From NCBI RefSeq assembly GCF_050908995.1, contig NC_135119.1, forward strand, positions 10,168,001 through 10,232,000: a stretch of 64,000 nucleotides of DNA, in the 5' to 3' direction. The notes beneath the pieces were generated by a model. The model did not search any database, was not told the DNA's origin, and worked only from the letters and a program-made list of their open reading frames with translations. This document shows positions 12,046 to 23,754 of this stretch, piece by piece. Both the position numbers and the translations under genes were made by a program. Within the stretch, counting starts at the first letter, position 1. The number at the start of each line of letters is the position of its first letter. The DNA comes from Andrena cerasifolii (lineage: Eukaryota > Arthropoda > Insecta > Hymenoptera > Andrenidae).

Positions 12046-13581
12046 GGGAAGATGTCCATCACGGTGGAGCTCCCAAGATCTCCCTGTATGCTAAACAAAT
12101 CGTAATTATGATATCTAATGAATCGATCTTACAAATGAGCATTTCCAGGCGAACACAATCAATTCGAATTATGCCAACCGGCTCGACAAACTTGCCCTGA
12201 CGTCTTACATTATCTCAATAATTTGCTCCGCGTTCGCGGCACACTCGCGCTAATAAATCTAATTATCGCGAGGAAACGATCGTCTCGGTTACGTCTTGTC
12301 TCGTATGCAAACGAGTTACCGGCCTCTCTCATACACGTCGAAACGAGCACCGCGCGCTACCTTCTAACGCGCTGTCTACAGTCTATCGAATCAACAAACC
12401 GGATAATTTATCGAGCGTGACACGCTTAGAAAGTCCACGGCGATGTTTCGGCGGGGGATCGCGATACGAACCACGACTTTCCTTCGGTGCCTTTGAAATC
12501 CAGAAATCAAGTGCCACATCTCTCTCCAAGCTCCACCTAGCCCCAAGAAGAACCTGGACGCACCAGCGTCCCCAGGAATTATCAACGCGATAACGCGCGC
12601 TCCCTATTAGAAACGCATTCGCGAGAGTTAAGGGGGGCCTTTCTAAGGCTATCTGGCCAGAAGAATAATCCAGTTGCAGCGCGGTTGTCAAAGAAACTAA
12701 TGTGCGATAACGCCAACAATACGGAGATATAAGGGTGCAATTAACCCCGCCGTCCCGTGTCCAATCTTCAATTACGATTGCGCCGTGGTTTCTCTCGTTT
12801 TCATACGAAGGACCCCGCGAGCCGGTGCACCGGCTCTTATCCGGTGTTGCATCGAGCCTCGCCGCGGATGCACAATAGGCGACCGACGATGCACGAAGAT
12901 CCCAGCAACGATGCTCCACATAAAGAGTGATCGATCCCTCGATGGCGGGCCGCTCTTGGGAAACGCGAACTCCGCGGGCGAGGAACAACGCTGCGCGGCC
13001 ATTTGAAACGCCTGCAATTTCCACCGGAGCATTCACGGCGCACAATACTTCGGGGGAAATGCACATAAAGCTGCCTAACTGCGCGCCATTGTATGCCTCG
13101 AGTTAAAGGCCGGACAATAGAGATAGCTTGGAATCCGTAATTGAAAGGAGGGAATAGAAAGTGCTCCATCCAGATCTACGTCTCGGCTTATCCTGGATCT
13201 GGGTTTGCATTTTCAAGCGGGCTGGATCGAGGGTGCTTTGATACTGGTAATTGAACGGTAATTTCTTCGTTGCTGAGTGAAGCTAATTTTCGCGAGTGCG
13301 GGGTAATTGTGCATTGGGTTCTAGTTGAAGAAGAAACGGAGGACTTTGAATTGCTAGCTTCGAATTAGTAGGAATCTGCGTCAACGTCTTTCGTTGAACA
13401 TTGGTTGAGGCATGCATGTCGAGGCAGATGTCGATGCCCGAATGACCCATTTTTAGCGCGAGGCCTTTGCACTTTCTCCTAATTAAAACGTTCGTATCCT
13501 TCGCGCCGTTCGATCGACGAAAACCGAAAGCGTGACAGCTCCACGGCGGATTTGCGCCAGCCCTATTCGCCCTCTGCGTTA
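12046..13581. other. CpG-rich region with the longest open frame; no gene recognised
   Basis: The minus-strand frame 12383-13066 (227 codons) is the longest in the window. Its translation is rich in Arg, Ser and Gly, has no domain I know, no signal peptide and no splice-junction pattern, and overlaps open frames in other frames. Given the composition, one such frame in 64 kb is compatible with chance. Protein homology or RNA evidence would be needed to call it a gene. Confidence 0.5.
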
Positions 13582-14309
13582 TTAAGGGGGTATACCCGTT
13601 TGAACCCTCGGAAAATGTATACATTTTGTGGATTTTTTTACAAGTCAACGGTTTGATGCAGATTTCCCGTTTTTTAACTATGTTTACATAGTATTATGAA
13701 CTACTTATAAAAAAAGTTTCAGTTAAAAAACTATTGTTTTTCGGAAGTTACGGATACATGTCCGAAAGTCTCTCGATTTTAGACGGCTAAACGGTGGCCC
13801 TAAAAACTCGCGCTACGTTCAACCAATTTACTTCCAATTTCGCATGCAGAATCATAATAAGATTCCACATCGTCCAACGAAGGCGATTTTGAAAATTTTG
13901 AAAAATAAAGAAATGGTGAGAGATCAAAGGTAAAGTTAAATTTTTCTAAGAGAAAAATCCACCTTTTTCCTTTATAAATAATAAACGGGGAATCGAAATA
14001 AAAAAAGCCTTCGTTGGACGATGTGGAATCTTATTATGATTCTGCATGCAAAATTTGAAGTAAATTGGTTGAACGTAGCGCGAGTTTTTAGGGCCACCGT
14101 TTAGCCGTCTAAAATCGAGAGACTTTCGGACATGTATCCGTAACTTCCGAAAAACAATAGTTTTTTAACTGAAACTTTTTTTATAAGTAGTTCATAATAC
14201 TATGTAAACATAGTTAAAAAACGGGAAATCTGCATCAAACCGTTGACTTGTAAAAAAATCCACAAAATGTATACATTTTCCGAGGGTTCAAACGGGTATA
14301 CCCCCTTAA
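13582..14309. mobile_element. near-perfect 728 bp TTAA foldback
   Basis: TTAAGGGGGTATACCCGTTT at the left is mirrored by its complement at the right. The two arms of about 310 bases are almost identical and a loop of about 110 bases separates them. Only a handful of arm differences are visible (for example around 13835 and 14058), so the copy is young. The right TTAA is shared with the terminus of a different element starting at 14306. Confidence 0.9.
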
Positions 14310-14372
14310 GGGGTTATGCCTAGTCAGGCGGTCGAAAAGAGGCGAATGTTTGTGAATTTTTTTGTATCTCTC
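14306..14372 (+). mobile_element. solitary left end of the CCTAGTCAGGCGG TTAA family
   Basis: TTAAGGGGTTATGCCTAGTC and the following GGCGAATGTTTGTGAATTTT match the termini of 17201-17942. The body is missing beyond about 14372. It abuts the preceding foldback at a common TTAA, meaning that foldback inserted into this element's own terminal TTAA, or the reverse. Confidence 0.8.
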
Positions 14373-15129
14373 TCATATATTCAACTTTATACTACCCCTA
14401 GGTGACAATCCTTTAATTCAACAGCAGAGGAAGGAAACGTGCAAGGAACACCTAAAAGTCTCTTTGCCTATGTACCCACTTAATACACAGTGTAATTCAA
14501 TTTTTAAATGGAACAGATCCAAATGTAACCCGTTCGTGGACAACAAGGCACGATAATTAATACAAGAATTCGAGAAAAAAGCGACCCGTTTGCCATTGAA
14601 AATGCAGTTTCATTGCTGCTTGCAACATCATCCTAAGTAGTCGACTTGCTTCTTTACATCCCCATTACGCGGATAGTACCTACCGGCGGCTAGTATCGAT
14701 ACCGCGAGACTCCTTCTATTTTCGAATGCTTGAAGAGCGCAGTTAAATCCTGGCGCGTGTCATTGGTCCTTATCAGCTTGCCTATGCAGGCTGCAACTGC
14801 TGGCAACTGCCGCGATACGCTCGGGACCTGGCGTTGCGTATGTACGAGGATGCAACGAGCGAGCGCATCGGATCGCGATACAGTGCGCCCTGCACTCGCA
14901 GAGTGGGAGAAGCGCACCAGTCAAACTGGTATCATTGTTCCAGGCGTGCGCTGACGCACACGCACGCCTGCGACTGCACCGATGCGCCGTGCAGCCGTAC
15001 GCAAATAGTCCGAGTCCGGACCTTCGTGCAACCGCGGTCTTGGGTGCTGTTTCTTCGGAGGCTCTAGGAGCTACACTGCATTTATCGTATTAATGAATAG
15101 GGAATACAATGAAGGGAATTTTGTGGTAT
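14373..15129. other. no gene recognised
   Basis: Mixed composition, with a GC-rich section at 14690-15065. No supported feature. Confidence 0.5.
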
Positions 15130-16406
15130 CATTTTTTTGAATTTTAAGAATGGATTATAAATTTTAGTGAAGATATTTATGTTACAGTTGGTTCAGACTG
15201 AAGGTTGTTTCGTGGGAGTTGTAAAGTAATTTTTGGTAATTTAATGAATATCACAGATGAAAATTTGTGGTGTCTTTCTTTTTTTTTAATTTGAAGAGTG
15301 GAATAGAAATTTCTGTGGAAGTATTTAATCTGTTTCACTTGGGGCATCTTTGGAAGATTCTGTTTCAAAGTTGTTTCATAGGAATTGCAAAATAATTTTT
15401 GGTAATTTAATCAATTTAATGAATTTAATGAATTTTAAGGGAATGATAGAAATTTCTGTGTAAGTATTTATGCTTCGCTTCGGACATCTTTTGGGAGGTT
15501 CGGATTGGGAGTTGCAAAGTAATTTTTGGTAATTTAATGAATATGACAGATGAAAATTTGTGGTGTCTTTCTTTTTTTTTAATTTGAAGAGTGGAATAGA
15601 AATTTCTGTGGAAGTATTTAATCTGTTTCACTTGGGGCATCTTTGGAAGATTCTGTTTCAAAGTTGTTTCATAGGAATTGCAAAATAATTTTTGGTAATT
15701 TAATCAATTTAATGAATTTAATGAATTTTAAGGGAATGATAGAAATTTCTGTGTAAGTATTTATGCTTCGCTTGGGACATCTTTGGGAGGTTCGGATTGG
15801 GAGTTGCAAAGTAATTTTTGGTAATTTAATGAATATCACAAATGAAAATTTGTGGTATCTTTTTTTTTTAATTTGAAGAGTGGAATAGAAATTTCTGTGG
15901 AAGTATTTAATCTGTTTCACTTGGGGCATCTTTGGAAGATTCTGTTTCAAAGTTGTTTCATAGGAATTGCAAAATAATTTTTGGTAATTTAATCAATTTA
16001 ATGAATTTAATGAATTTTAGGAGAATCATAGAAATTTCTGTGTAAGTATTTATGCTTCGCTTCGGACATCTTTGGGAGGTTCGGATTGGGAGTTGCAAAG
16101 TAATTTTTGGTAATTTAATGAATATGACAGATGAAAATTTGTGGTGTCTTTCTTTTTTTTTAATTTGAAGAGTGGAATAGAAATTTCTGTGGAAGTATTT
16201 AATCTGTTTCACTTGGGGCATCTTTGGAAGATTCTGTTTCAAAGTTGTTTCATAGGAATTGCAAAATAATTTTTGGTAATTTAATCAATTTAATGAATTT
16301 AATGAATTTTAAGGGAATCATAGAAATTTCTGTGTAAGTATTTATGCTTCGCTTGGGACATCTTTGGGAGGTTCGGATTGGGAGTTGCAGAGTAATTTTT
16401 GGTAAT
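15130..16406. repeat. tandem array of about 290 bp units
   Basis: Units start near 15368, 15660, 15949 and 16241 (periods 292, 289, 292), preceded by a diverged partial unit and ended by a partial one. Each unit has two related halves, both containing the phrase AATAATTTTTGGTAATTTAAT or close to it and an AGAAATTTCTGTG core, so the 290-mer itself arose from an older duplication of about 145 bases. The open frames repeated on the minus strand only reflect the repetition. Confidence 0.9.
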
Positions 16407-17200
16407 TATATACTCTCCATTCATGGGATGAAATTTCGTTGCGACGAGTAAGCAGTGCGACAAAGTAACGTAATTATAAAACTTGATATAAAAAAATCAC
16501 AAACTTGAACTCTGCATTGCAATGTAAATTACCTGTGGTTTTAGAAATATTCGTCTTTTGAAATCAATGTTGTGCTATCTAAATAGCTGCGCTTATCATG
16601 TCCAGATACATATAATTCTACCGCGAGCGTAGGTTTGAGGATGTAATGACCACTTCTTCAGAATTTCATCTTGATTAAGACGCAGATCTTTACTTTGATC
16701 AAATTTCTGTGGCTCCTAAATACCACGCCGCCTCGTTAACGCGACTTGTTTCGCAATAAACGGCGCCGCGGAAATTTTCAAGCGGTATCCCCCCCCCGAC
16801 GAAAAAGCAGCCACGCCGCGAGATGAAAAAAACCGAGATATAACGAGGCGGTAAACCAGTCCCCGATAAAGTGTTAAAGTTCACTTTGAATAAATGGATG
16901 CTAGTTAAAATATATTAGTACAGGTGTTGCAACGCGAGCCAAGGAAATAAATCTCAGCTACTCTGCGCATGTAATGGTCACGGACTTAATAAAACACACA
17001 TGTTTAATCTATCCACATTTCCGCTTCGAGTACAACTTACTCCAAGGCCCTCCGCAATGGTACGATCCAGTATTTTTTGCGAATCAGTAATGATTCTGAT
17101 TCAAATTCATAATCAAAGAAACTGATCCCTTGTTTGACGATACAGATAAAGCGGAATTCTGAGAATTTTATTCGAGTCTTTTATTCGATTAACTTTTGAA
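16407..17200. other. no gene recognised
   Basis: Unique-looking sequence with a short C run near 16790. No supported feature. Confidence 0.5.
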
Positions 17201-17942
17201 TTAAGGGGTTACACCTAGTCAGGCGGCCGAGAAGAGGCGAATATTTGTGAATTTTTTTTGAAGAAGCGGAAGCGTATATTTTTACAAAACTTCTTGCGCT
17301 TAAAAGAGCAACGTTTAAAGAACATTTGGTAATTTTTTCGTAGAAAAATATTTAAGTTTATAATAAAATAACAAGCGACATCCAAGAAGCCTTTTTAAAA
17401 ATTTGGTTTTGCGGTGAGCACTGCCATTCGGAATCAGATTATCTAAAATCAACAAACAAAAAAGATTTCGTTAGTATATTAACGTATCCTCAGGTTGACG
17501 GAGAGAATTTTCCGAAATATTAATTTAAAACAAAATGGCCGCTACTTAAAGTTGAAATCCTGATTTTTCCCCTGATTTTTCATGATTTCAAATTTAAATA
17601 GCCGCGATTTTGTTTTAAATTAATATTTCGGAAAATTCTCTCCGTCAACCTGAGGATACATTAATATACTAACGAAATCTTTTTTGTTTTTTGATTTTAG
17701 ATAATCTAGTTCCGAATGGCAGTGCTCACCGCAAAAGCAAATTTTTAAAAATGCTTCTTGGATGTCGCTTGTTATTTTATTATAAACTTAAATATTTTTC
17801 TACGAAAAAATTACCAAATGTTCTTTAAACGTTGCTCTTTTAAGTGCAAAATGTTCTGTAAGAATACATGCTTCCGCTATTTCAAAAAAAAATCACAAAC
17901 ATTCGCCTCTTCTCGGCCGCCTGACTAGGTACAGCCCCTTAA
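17201..17942. mobile_element. complete TTAA foldback, CCTAGTCAGGCGG family
   Basis: Both ends read TTAAGGGG then a CCTAGTCAGGCGGCCGAGAA motif, in inverted orientation. Arms of about 350 bases pair almost throughout, including ACATTTGGTAATTTTTTCGT and its complement. It is the reference copy for the chimeric element at 9143-9684 and the fragment at 14306. It has no coding capacity. Confidence 0.9.
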
Positions 17943-18954
17943 AGGACACCGCCAACTTCGTGAACATCTCATTCCCAATGCCCTCGCTAGAATATCGGAT
18001 GCCGTTTCGACCCGATTGGTTAATGGGCGATAAACTTTTATTCGAACAGAAAACGACCCAGTCGCTGAAACATTCGGGTTCCTTTATACACACGTGTATT
18101 CTAAATTGAAACTTCTGGGACGATTAAAATTTTATAGATCCTTAACCTCTCAATGTTAATGTCCCAATTATACGTTCTATTTTAAGGACAATCAATTAAC
18201 TCCTCGCGTAGGCTAGGTAAATTATAGTAACAAAGTAAAATATCATTTCAATGGATGACGAGAATTACCTACGTCTAAAATTCTTCACACGTGCCTTCAA
18301 ACTGGACTTTACGTACTTATCTATGTAGCGGATGAAATTTTGAAACTGACATGGTAAAGAGTGTGTACGGTATGACTCGTGGCAGTAGGGAAGATCGGAA
18401 GGATACTTTCTAAAGCAACAATTAAAAACCTCGAGCTGTTTGCAGCCCGCGAAGGCTGCATCGTAAATCCTCGATTTCGACACGATCGCGCGAGCGCAAA
18501 ACCGTCGAGGCCTATTATATCATGCGCGGAGCGCAAAAGTGAAAGCCCGTCAAACTCATAACCGAGAACATTTTCACCTCTCGCCGCGTAATCTTCGCGT
18601 GTTATCAGAGCCCCGCGTGACGAAAAGAAAGAGACTACGATGCACGGTGGAACGCGAAACAATATATCAGCGGCCGCGTGATTAGTTAATAACAGAGCAT
18701 TCGTTATAAACGATCGGGAGCGCGGTCGGTAATTAGACCTTTAGATCGCCACTTTCGCGATAGGCACACTCGAAACAGAATCACGAGTGGAAAAATGCTC
18801 GGGCTCTCTGGATAATGCTGTTGAGGCCTGATGGCCACTTAAGGCACGCTCCCACATGCCTAATTAAGTGACGAGGAATATTTCTTCTAGTGCTTGTCCT
18901 AGGCTACAGTTTTACGCGTGTAATGCGCTGTGTGGGGTACACTTCGGAATTGAA
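17943..18954. other. no gene recognised
   Basis: Moderately CpG-rich at 18430-18800. The 113-codon minus-strand frame at 18321-18662 has no recognisable motif. Confidence 0.5.
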
Positions 18955-19735
18955 AATAGGTTTAGGAAGTTGGAATTAAGATTATAAATTTACAATTAAA
19001 TTTCGCAAGCTGGAATTCAGATTAGAAATTTAGAATTAAGATATAGGAAGGTGGAATTGAGATTGGAGACGTAGAATTGAGATTAGGAAGTTGGAATTCA
19101 GATTAGAATTTCAGAATTAAGAGTAGAATTGAGATTAGAATTTCAGAATTAAGATTATGACGTTGGAATTGAGATTAGAATTTCAGAATTAGATTAAGAA
19201 GCTGGAATTGAGATTAAAATTTCAGAATTGAAATTAGGAAGTTGGAATTGAGATTAGTATTTCAGAATTAAGATTAGGAAGTTGAAATTCAGATTATAAT
19301 TTCAGTATTAAGACTAGGAAGGTAGAATTGAGATTAGAATTTCAGAATTAAGATTACGACGTTGGAATTGATATTAGAATTTTAAAATTGTATTATGAAG
19401 TCAGAAATAAGATTAGGAAGTTGGAATTGAGATTAGAATTTCAGAATTATATAATGAAGTCAGAAATAAGATTAGGAAGTTGGAATTGAGATTAAAATTT
19501 CAGAATTATGATTAGGAAGTTGGAATTGAGATTGGAATTTCAGTATTAAGACTAGGAAGGTAGAATTGAGATTAGAATTTCAGAATTAAGATTACGACGT
19601 TGGAATTGATATTAGAATTTTAAAATTGTATTATGAAGTCAGAAATAAGATTAGGAAGTTGGAATCAAGATTAGAATTTCAAAATTAAGATTCCGACGAT
19701 CGAATTAAGATTCGAAATCTGAAATTAATAACTTT
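18955..19735 (+). repeat. about 40 bp minisatellite with 238 bp higher-order period
   Basis: The monomer is approximately GGAAGTTGGAATTGAGATTA followed by GAATTTCAGAATTAAGATTA, repeated with indels about 19 times. A block starting AAGACTAGGAAGGTAGAATT occurs at about 19310 and again at about 19548 with the same downstream irregular monomers, showing that whole blocks of six monomers were later duplicated. It has a strong strand purine bias. Confidence 0.9.
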
Positions 19736-21363
19736 CCAAGTCAGAACCACCAAGCAGGGATCATTTTTAAAAAAGCAACACGTATTATCAGGATATCTAA
19801 ATTACATTCCACTTCTGTGTATGTGCAGATCCAACTGGGTTTTCCGCTGTACGTTTCACATGTGGGAGCGCGGCTTTAGACCGTCCCGCAATAGCCACTG
19901 GCCTACCACTACGTTTCCAGGATTATTCGTCTTATCTCTGTTGTATAATTACGGAGAAAGTACCAGAAGATGAGTTCAGGCCGTTTTATTGCCAGGAAAG
20001 AAGCACGTCTCGTCGACGCGGACTCGAACCCTAGCTGGATTGCGCGAACCTGCTGTACGACAATTTTATGGAGTGGCAGATTGATGACTGTACTGCACAC
20101 TGCACGCTTAATGTGAGAAAATATGTTTCTCTACTCGAGTGAAGGAAGTTGAAAATCTATTTGTCCGTCTGTCGACACCAGCTCTTGATGGATCGATCGA
20201 ATTACGTATAATTCAATTCAATCTTTACGTAACCGTATCTTTCGTCCGTTTTTCGACGAGACAGTGGAGGAAGAAGCAACCTTTTGTTCCATTCTACGTT
20301 GCTTTTAATTTCTGAATTAAAATGCTAAAATAGAATAGCAGTTGCCAGGGACCATCAAAAGTAGTATACTTCTGGGCATCGATATACTAATTTATATTAG
20401 AATCCCTGATTACAGCTCTAAAGCTATCGTGGCTGTTCAAAGTGGACCGCGTTTTATATTAATTCAGAAACTACGAATCTTAGAACAAGTTAAAACCACT
20501 TTCCATAGAAACGACTCCTGAAATTATACAGAATAGTAATCTGCGTACAATTTGGCCTCCGCCCTAATTATAATTTGAAATTCATAAATCTCTTGGAGCA
20601 AGCATTTAATGACGCTGCAAGAAGCACCAGACACTGCGGATATTGGACGTAATAAATGAGGTTGGATTTAGTTTTTACTTTTGGGGGATTAAACAGGAGC
20701 CAGCGAAATATTGCCAGCCGGCCAAATAAACGAGATATCATGGCCAGATATATGGGATTGGAGTCACGTCGTTTGCTAAATTAAATCTCACTCGACACGC
20801 AAAAACATCTCGGGTCCGTGTCACTATTCTTTTTGGTCCCATTTTGCGGACCTTAGGGACCCCGAGGCAGGCGCATCAATCTGCGAAGAATCTTACCTGT
20901 TCCAAGATCTCTAATACCCGGTTATCCTTTCACAGTGGCGTAGAGCACAATGGCCGATAGTGAAACGATACCACTCCAATCGAAAGCAATCCCTAATAAC
21001 ATAAAATTCGAAAGAATCAGCGTTCGTTCTTTGTCCAGTAGCCTAGCCTCCTTCAATTACACGTAATTAACTACTTTAAATTTCCGAGGGCATCCAGAGG
21101 CACCCGAACAATGCAAGAATTTAAATATTGCCCCAAAGATTGCAGAAATTTAAATACTGCCCCAAATTCTACAGAAACATTGAAATCCGCGTGAATCGCA
21201 GAGTTTCAAATAAAAGATACAAAAAATATTTCAACTCAACTCCCAACTTCAAAATTCAAGTTGCCTGCATCAAAAATGTCACACCTCACTGTACCAGCCC
21301 CCCAGAACTCAGGACCCCCCTTTTGTGCGGCAGAAGTCTACAAGCTCCTTTCAATGAAGGATA
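19736..21363. other. no gene recognised
   Basis: No repeat or coding exon could be assigned. A tRNA-like T-loop string near 20025 lacks the rest of a tRNA fold. Confidence 0.5.
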
Positions 21364-22007
21364 TTAAGGAGTCATGCTCAGTCAGGAGGCCGAAAAGAGG
21401 GTGGTATTTGGAAATTTTTTACTCAAAAGCTATAACACATTTCTCAAAAAATCTTTTCTCCTTTTAAAGATTCTCTAAAAGAAGGTTTCTGCGGTGACCA
21501 CTGTTGCTCGAAAGTCGATCATCTAAAATATAAAATTCAAAAGAATTTACTTATTATATTATCTAGTACTTGAACGAAGGTTTTTTTTCGAAATATTGAT
21601 TTCGGAGAAAATGGCAGATGTTTAAAGTAAGAGTTTCAATTTTTCTCATAAATCTTGCCTGATTTTCGTCGATTAAAAGAAAACTAAGCATCGGATAAAA
21701 CAATCCCTCGTTCAAATACTAAATAATATAATATAATAAATAAATTCATTTGAATTTTTTATTTCAGGTGCTCGACTTTCGAGCAGCAGTGGTCACCGCA
21801 GAAGCCTTTCTTTTAGAGAACCTTCGAGTGATGGACAATAACTTAGTTATTTCTAAATATATTCAAATAAAAAAATTACGATGCACGGTACTAGATGCAA
21901 TCCTTAAAAGGAGAAAAGATTTTTTGAGAAATGCGTTATAGCTTTTGAGTAAAAAATTTCCAAACACCACCCTCTTTTCGGCCTCCTGAGTGAGCATGAC
22001 CCCTTAA
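21364..22007. mobile_element. TTAA foldback, CTCAGTCAGGAGGCC family
   Basis: TTAAGGAGTCATGCTCAGTC on the left is matched by the complement of TTAAGGGGTCATGCTCACTC on the right. Arms of about 250 bases pair, including GTGACCACTG and the ATTCTCTAAAAGAA/TTCTTTTAGAGAA segments. Its ends are distantly similar to the CCTAGTCAGGCGG family (both AGTCAGGnGGCCGA), so the two are probably related. Confidence 0.85.
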
Positions 22008-23266
22008 AACCCTTTGGAGAGCGCAAGATAATCGCCACTTGGTCCAAAGAACTACTAAAAGGAACCCAACAGAAGCATCCCAACGGGCGAGGTTAGAAAA
22101 AGGAGCAATGCCAGCGACGGACGCCTATGCTCCCCTAAAAAGCTATTTTCAGGCCTCTCATAATTACAGACCTGGCATCGGACAAAATATAATGCACGGG
22201 CGAGGGACGTGCGCCAAATTCCTCCGGGCAGAATCTTTCAAAAACGCGCGAGCCGTAAAGGCGCGCGTATAAATCTCCTCCAGAAAGGAAGAAGAATCGG
22301 CGGAGGCATGCAAAGGGAGGAAGGGAGGGAGAAGGCTACAACGAAGCCCCGAAAGCATGGGCGCTGGGCACCAGGAGTTTATCGAGAGTGGCCACTCTCA
22401 GCGTGTGCGTGGAGATTTATCGGATTTATCCAGTGGCCCGTCGGATCTTAGGTCCACTTCGAGCTACGACGATACTTGGAAAGGGGGCTGAACGAAGGGG
22501 GGGAAGCTTATGGAACATATTAGGTGACGTGGGTCCGGGGCTCGCCCCTAGATGACATCAGCCTACACCGTTTTCAGGCTTCCAAAGATTCCTCCTGCTA
22601 TTATATTACGCTATTAGTGGCTGCGATAAATCGTGGGATCGCTCCCTTTGTAACGATAAGCCGAGGCTTTTGTAATCGTGGCGCAATTAGGAGTGGTGGT
22701 TCGAAGTTTCAGAGGAATTTCTGTCTCTTTTTCTGTTACCGATTTGGACTGCGTGGGCGTATGAATCGAAGAAGTTTTGTGAGGAAGGAAACGTTGGTCC
22801 AGGTAATTTCGAAAATGTGAAGTGGTGGCGCCATTATGCGCGGTGAAAGTAGATAGGAAGGAATTACTTTGAATATTCCTCCGATGCTTCCAGAGGAAGC
22901 ATCCGCGTCGCGTGATTTACACGCAGCTTTTACGGCTGCTTGAAGTAATCGATACAATATGACGCCTAATTTTTAATCTCCGAAGCATTAACGCTGTACG
23001 AATGTCACGAGCCTATTCCTCCAAATTGCTTCCTCGCAAATCCCGCTATAAATCTCCCCGAGCGAGAAGAATGCATCGATTTACAAAGCTTCGCAGATTC
23101 ATCGTGAGTATCGGGCCAAGGTAGCAGCAGCAGCGCGGCGCAAATAAAACTAAAACGCGCACCACGGTAAATCGTCGTAAATTTCACGGCTGTAAATGCC
23201 ATTCGAGCATCTCCTTTTATACGTATTCCCTTCCCAGCGCCGGGATCGCGTGCGTTGCACGACGGT
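22008..23266. other. no gene recognised
   Basis: GC-rich in the first 500 bases, mixed afterwards. Open frames up to 98 codons lack motifs. Confidence 0.5.
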
Positions 23267-23754
23267 TAGGGGAGGCCGGGGCTAAAAGTTCCGATTTCGA
23301 TAAACCATAAAAATGATTGGAAAATAATGTAGTTATTCTCTTTACTATTGACTAATTTCTTGTTAAATTTATTATATCTTCTGATTTTAAGCTTGTGTTT
23401 AATATATTGTAATAAGTTTCCCATAGAAAGTAATTTATTTGTGGCTGATCGAAGCGGAACTTCTTACCCCTATATGGGGCAAGTTGTTATCGCATTGGGG
23501 TAAGTTGTTACTATGATATAAGAGTTGCCTTTTAATGAAATATTTCATTTTCTAATGAAGTAAAGCAGAATTTTATTAATAATGGTTATTTATGAAGGTT
23601 CGGACCAACAAAAATGTATTATCTTTAAAAGAAAACCAAAAGCGACAGTTTTTATTTATCTTTACGCATAACTTCGATCGAAGTCGTGTCCCTTTCCGCC
23701 TTTCATTCATATGTTCGCATCTTAAAGCACAGCGGAAACAATTTATACATTTGC

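Noticed and set aside
12383..13066. 227-codon open frame on the minus strand, the longest in the window
   Set aside because: CpG-rich, few stops in several frames at once, Arg/Ser-rich translation with no domain, no splice or start context; one such frame in 64 kb is compatible with chance.
15177..16242. Four similar small minus-strand open frames
   Set aside because: They follow from the tandem 290 bp repeat, and ends vary with indels.
18955..19735. Regular short repeats resembling a CRISPR array
   Set aside because: No unique spacers; monomers are degenerate tandem repeats in a eukaryotic sequence.
20010..20070. tRNA-like GGTTCGAGTCC string on the minus strand
   Set aside because: The T-stem does not pair and no acceptor, D or anticodon stems can be drawn.
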